A stretch of DNA of 6,836 nucleotides, from the NCBI GenBank assembly GCA_964608185.1, contig CAZSMR010000045.1, positions 1-6,836 of the forward strand. Reading direction: 5' to 3'. The notes under the pieces are model-generated. The model was given only the letters and a program-made list of their open reading frames with translations, did not search any database and had not been told where the DNA came from. This document shows, piece by piece, positions 6,664 to 6,836 of this stretch. Source of the DNA: Porticoccus sp964608185 (lineage in GTDB: Bacteria > Pseudomonadota > Gammaproteobacteria > Pseudomonadales > Porticoccaceae). How positions within the stretch are numbered: the first letter of the stretch is position 1; each line of letters opens with the position of its first letter. Position numbers and translations under genes: made by a program.

Positions 6664-6836
6664 CTACTTGATAGCATCGAGACTGATTTTTTGATTCTCT
6701 GGCACAGTTTTCTTGTCGAGGGCTAATAAAAGTGCAGGCAACAGCAAAAAATCAAGCAATAATGCGAATAATACTGAAAAAATTGTCATCAATCCAAGAT
6801 CAACATTCATCTTGAAGGCTGAAGTTGTTAAAACAA
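6664..6836 (-). CDS. RND/MMPL-type transporter, C-terminal fragment (5' part outside window)
   Basis: The - strand frame entering at 6834 codes 56 residues and ends in TAG at 6664-6666. It reads KMNVDLGLMTIFSVLFALLLDFLLLPALLLAL and then a short polar tail ending SLDAIK. The NxxLGxxT motif, followed by a long hydrophobic helix with an internal Asp and LLPALL, is characteristic of the last transmembrane segment of RND-superfamily exporters of the MMPL/HpnN kind. The preceding eleven or so membrane segments and the periplasmic loops would lie beyond the right edge. The stop is 26 bases before the LolA-like gene, which fits a shared transcript. In this family the pump uses the proton gradient to move hydrophobic substrates; which one cannot be told from the tail. 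Confidence 0.82.
   Translation of the reverse strand, partial: VLTTSAFKMNVDLGLMTIFSVLFALLLDFLLLPALLLALDKKTVPENQKISLDAIK

Overview
The window is an AT-rich stretch (G+C under about 40% by eye) of a gammaproteobacterium. The main taxonomic clues are a close CmoB homologue and a flavodoxin that resembles enterobacterial FldB more than FldA. The 100-base run of N and the low G+C suggest a draft, metagenome-derived or single-cell assembly, possibly of a marine lineage. That last point is only a guess.

Layout. The left part (1 to 3995) is read on the + strand. It holds a large M16-family zinc peptidase of the presequence-protease (PreP/M16C) type, cut by the window's left edge and interrupted by the N gap at 1582-1681. 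A hot-dog-fold acyl-CoA thioesterase follows after 10 bases, and cmoB (wobble-uridine modification of tRNA) follows 15 bases later. The tight spacing suggests one transcript. The right part (4011 to 6836) is read on the - strand. In order of transcription it holds the C-terminal end of an RND/MMPL-type inner-membrane transporter, a periplasmic LolA-like protein, a small outer-membrane beta-barrel protein and a long-chain flavodoxin. Gaps are 26, 5 and 21 bases, so this also looks like an operon, with its promoter outside the window. The two units converge on a 15-base AT-only-looking junction in which I see no terminator hairpin.

Function. The - strand set forms a plausible envelope-spanning route: an RND pump in the inner membrane, a LolA-fold protein that could carry a hydrophobic cargo, and an outer-membrane barrel. 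The cargo cannot be read from the sequence. The flavodoxin is an electron carrier that may simply share the transcript. The + strand genes look like housekeeping functions: peptide degradation, thioester hydrolysis and tRNA modification.

No RNA genes, mobile elements, CRISPR arrays or origins were seen. All intergenic spaces are under 30 bases apart from the N gap. The strongest candidates for follow-up are the RND/LolA-like/barrel cassette with its trailing flavodoxin, and cmoB without an adjacent cmoA. Nothing here clearly amounts to a wholly new system.
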